The notes beneath the pieces are model-generated. The model was not told the DNA's origin. It worked only from the letters and a program-made list of their open reading frames with translations, and did not search any database. 64,000 bases of DNA from a virus. Positions within the stretch are counted from its first letter, which is position 1. The number at the start of each line of letters is the position of its first letter. Location: the IMG/VR virus record IMGVR_UViG_3300042506_000430, positions 1-64,000 of that record; one strand, 5' to 3'. Shown here piece after piece: positions 63,001 to 64,000 of this stretch. The position numbers and the translations under genes were made by a program.

Positions 63001-64000
63001 ATGAAAATATTTGTTCAAATTGCAAGTTATCGTGACCCTGAATTAGTTAAAACCATTGAGGATATTCTGGATAAGGCAAAGAAGCCAAAGAACCTTGTTT
63101 TTGCCATTGCAAGGCAATATGCTGATGAGGATGGATTTGATAATCTTGATAAATGGAGAAAAGATAAAAGATTTAAAATATTGGATATTCCATATAATGA
63201 ATCAAAGGGTGCTTGTTGGGCAAGAAATTTACTTCAGCAATTATATAATGATGAGGAATATACCCTTCAACTTGATTCACATATGCGTTTTAATCAAGAT
63301 TGGGATGACACATTAATAAAAATAATTAAGGGCTTGCAGAAAGATGGTTATAAGAAGCCTTTATTAACTTCCTATGCTTGTTCTTATGAACCAACAAATG
63401 ACCCAGCAGGGAGGATACAAGACCCTTGGAGGATGGTTTTTGATAGGTTTGCTCCAGAAGGTAATGTCTTTTTTATGCCAGAAACAATTGATGAATGGAA
63501 AACATTAAAGAAACCAATACCAGCAAGATTTTATTCAGCACATTATGCTTTTACCCTTGGACAATTTGCCAAGGAGGTTCAGCATAATCCAGAATATTAT
63601 TTTCATGGTGAGGAGATTTCAATTGCAGTTAGAGCTTATACTTGGGGATATGATTTATTCCATCCCCATATTCCAATCATATATCATGAATATACAAGAA
63701 AGGGAAAGGTTAAACAATGGGATGATGATAAGGAATGGGTTAAACGTAATGATAGGGCACATTATCTAAATAAAAGATTGTTTGGGGTTGATGGTGTTCA
63801 ACAAGAGGGTCATGATGGATTATATGGTTTTGGTCCGGTTAGAACATTAAGAGATTATGAAAAATATGCTGGTATTCATTTTTCCAAACGTGCTGTTCAA
63901 CAATGGACAATTGATAAGAAGAACCCCCCAGTTAAAGAGGAGTATAAGACAGAGGAAGAATGGGAAAATAGTTTTTCAATTATATTTCGGCATTGCATTG
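63001..64000 (+). CDS. GlcNAc-transferase-like (GT60 type) paralog, cut by window end
   Basis: The reading frame opens at ATG 63001 and continues to base 64000 with no stop, so 3' sequence is missing; 333 codons are visible. It matches 57429-58679 throughout: FVQIASYRD, AIARQY, ACWARNLLQQLY, QLDSHMRFNQDWDD, FYSAHYAFTLGQF and FHGEEISIAVRAY. The two paralogs flank the GT25, X, Y and HtrL-like genes. An A/T-rich TATTATTATAATAAAAA leader precedes it. Confidence 0.9.
   Translation, partial: MKIFVQIASYRDPELVKTIEDILDKAKKPKNLVFAIARQYADEDGFDNLDKWRKDKRFKILDIPYNESKGACWARNLLQQLYNDEEYTLQLDSHMRFNQDWDDTLIKIIKGLQKDGYKKPLLTSYACSYEPTNDPAGRIQDPWRMVFDRFAPEGNVFFMPETIDEWKTLKKPIPARFYSAHYAFTLGQFAKEVQHNPEYYFHGEEISIAVRAYTWGYDLFHPHIPIIYHEYTRKGKVKQWDDDKEWVKRNDRAHYLNKRLFGVDGVQQEGHDGLYGFGPVRTLRDYEKYAGIHFSKRAVQQWTIDKKNPPVKEEYKTEEEWENSFSIIFRHCI

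Noticed and set aside
1-64000. tRNA genes, integrase or transposase
   Set aside because: Nothing convincing was seen by eye; a covariance-model or profile scan would be needed to exclude a tRNA.

Overview
This window looks like part of a large tailed phage (or prophage) genome with a T4-like (myovirus) head module, most likely infecting a member of the Bacteroidetes (inference). Evidence seen: a terminase large subunit, portal, gp21-type prohead protease, acidic scaffold and gp23-like major capsid protein in T4-like order; a gp55-like late sigma factor candidate; PhoH, dUTPase and a DEDD exonuclease; and a baseplate-type OB-fold protein. The DNA is very A+T rich, genes are packed with 1-14 base overlaps (TAATG, ATGA, GTGA), and starts are preceded by A/T-rich leaders rather than Shine-Dalgarno sequences, as is usual in Bacteroidetes and their phages. 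A small DUF4494-like protein, a family typical of Bacteroidetes, fits this host.

Layout. 1-13.2 kb, plus strand: the packaging and head module, in the order small repeat protein, unknown protein, terminase, portal, two gp67/gp68-position proteins, protease, three leucine-rich-like repeat (LRR) genes, DUF4494-like, scaffold, capsid. 13.2-14.9 kb: small genes of unknown role. 14.9-22.4 kb, minus strand: thirteen more LRR-like genes, tandem and mostly overlapping by one base, with one unrelated gene inserted. 22.4-28.1 kb, minus: tail or baseplate-type structural genes. 28.1-28.8 kb: sigma-like gene. 28.8-52.9 kb, minus: a very long run of glycosyltransferases and nucleotide-sugar genes (two GDP-mannose dehydratases, GDP-fucose synthase, two short DegT aminotransferases, KAS III, SDR, PhyH, acyltransferases, fucosyltransferase, FkbM methyltransferases) interspersed with PhoH, a HAD-like protein, exonuclease, a cytidylyltransferase-fold enzyme and dUTPase. 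53.0-55.6 kb, minus: five small proteins of unknown or weakly suggested role. 55.6-64.0 kb, plus: a structural or adhesin-like protein and a second glycosyltransferase run, the last gene cut by the window edge.

How it works together (inference). The head module is punctuated by terminators followed by a recurring TATTTAT(A/T)A element just before start codons, probably the phage late promoter read with the gp55-like sigma. The glycan genes could supply GDP-fucose and a GDP-perosamine-like acylated amino sugar and build a complex glycan on the virion, the phage DNA or the host surface.

The most unusual feature is the sixteen-member LRR-like family, carrying about a hundred roughly 20-residue repeats. 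It is split into two islands, both beside structural genes, and most members share a conserved gene-junction sequence that would let cassettes be added, lost or shuffled without breaking translation coupling. There is no stretch over 300 bases without a gene. I recognised no tRNA gene, CRISPR array, integrase or transposase.
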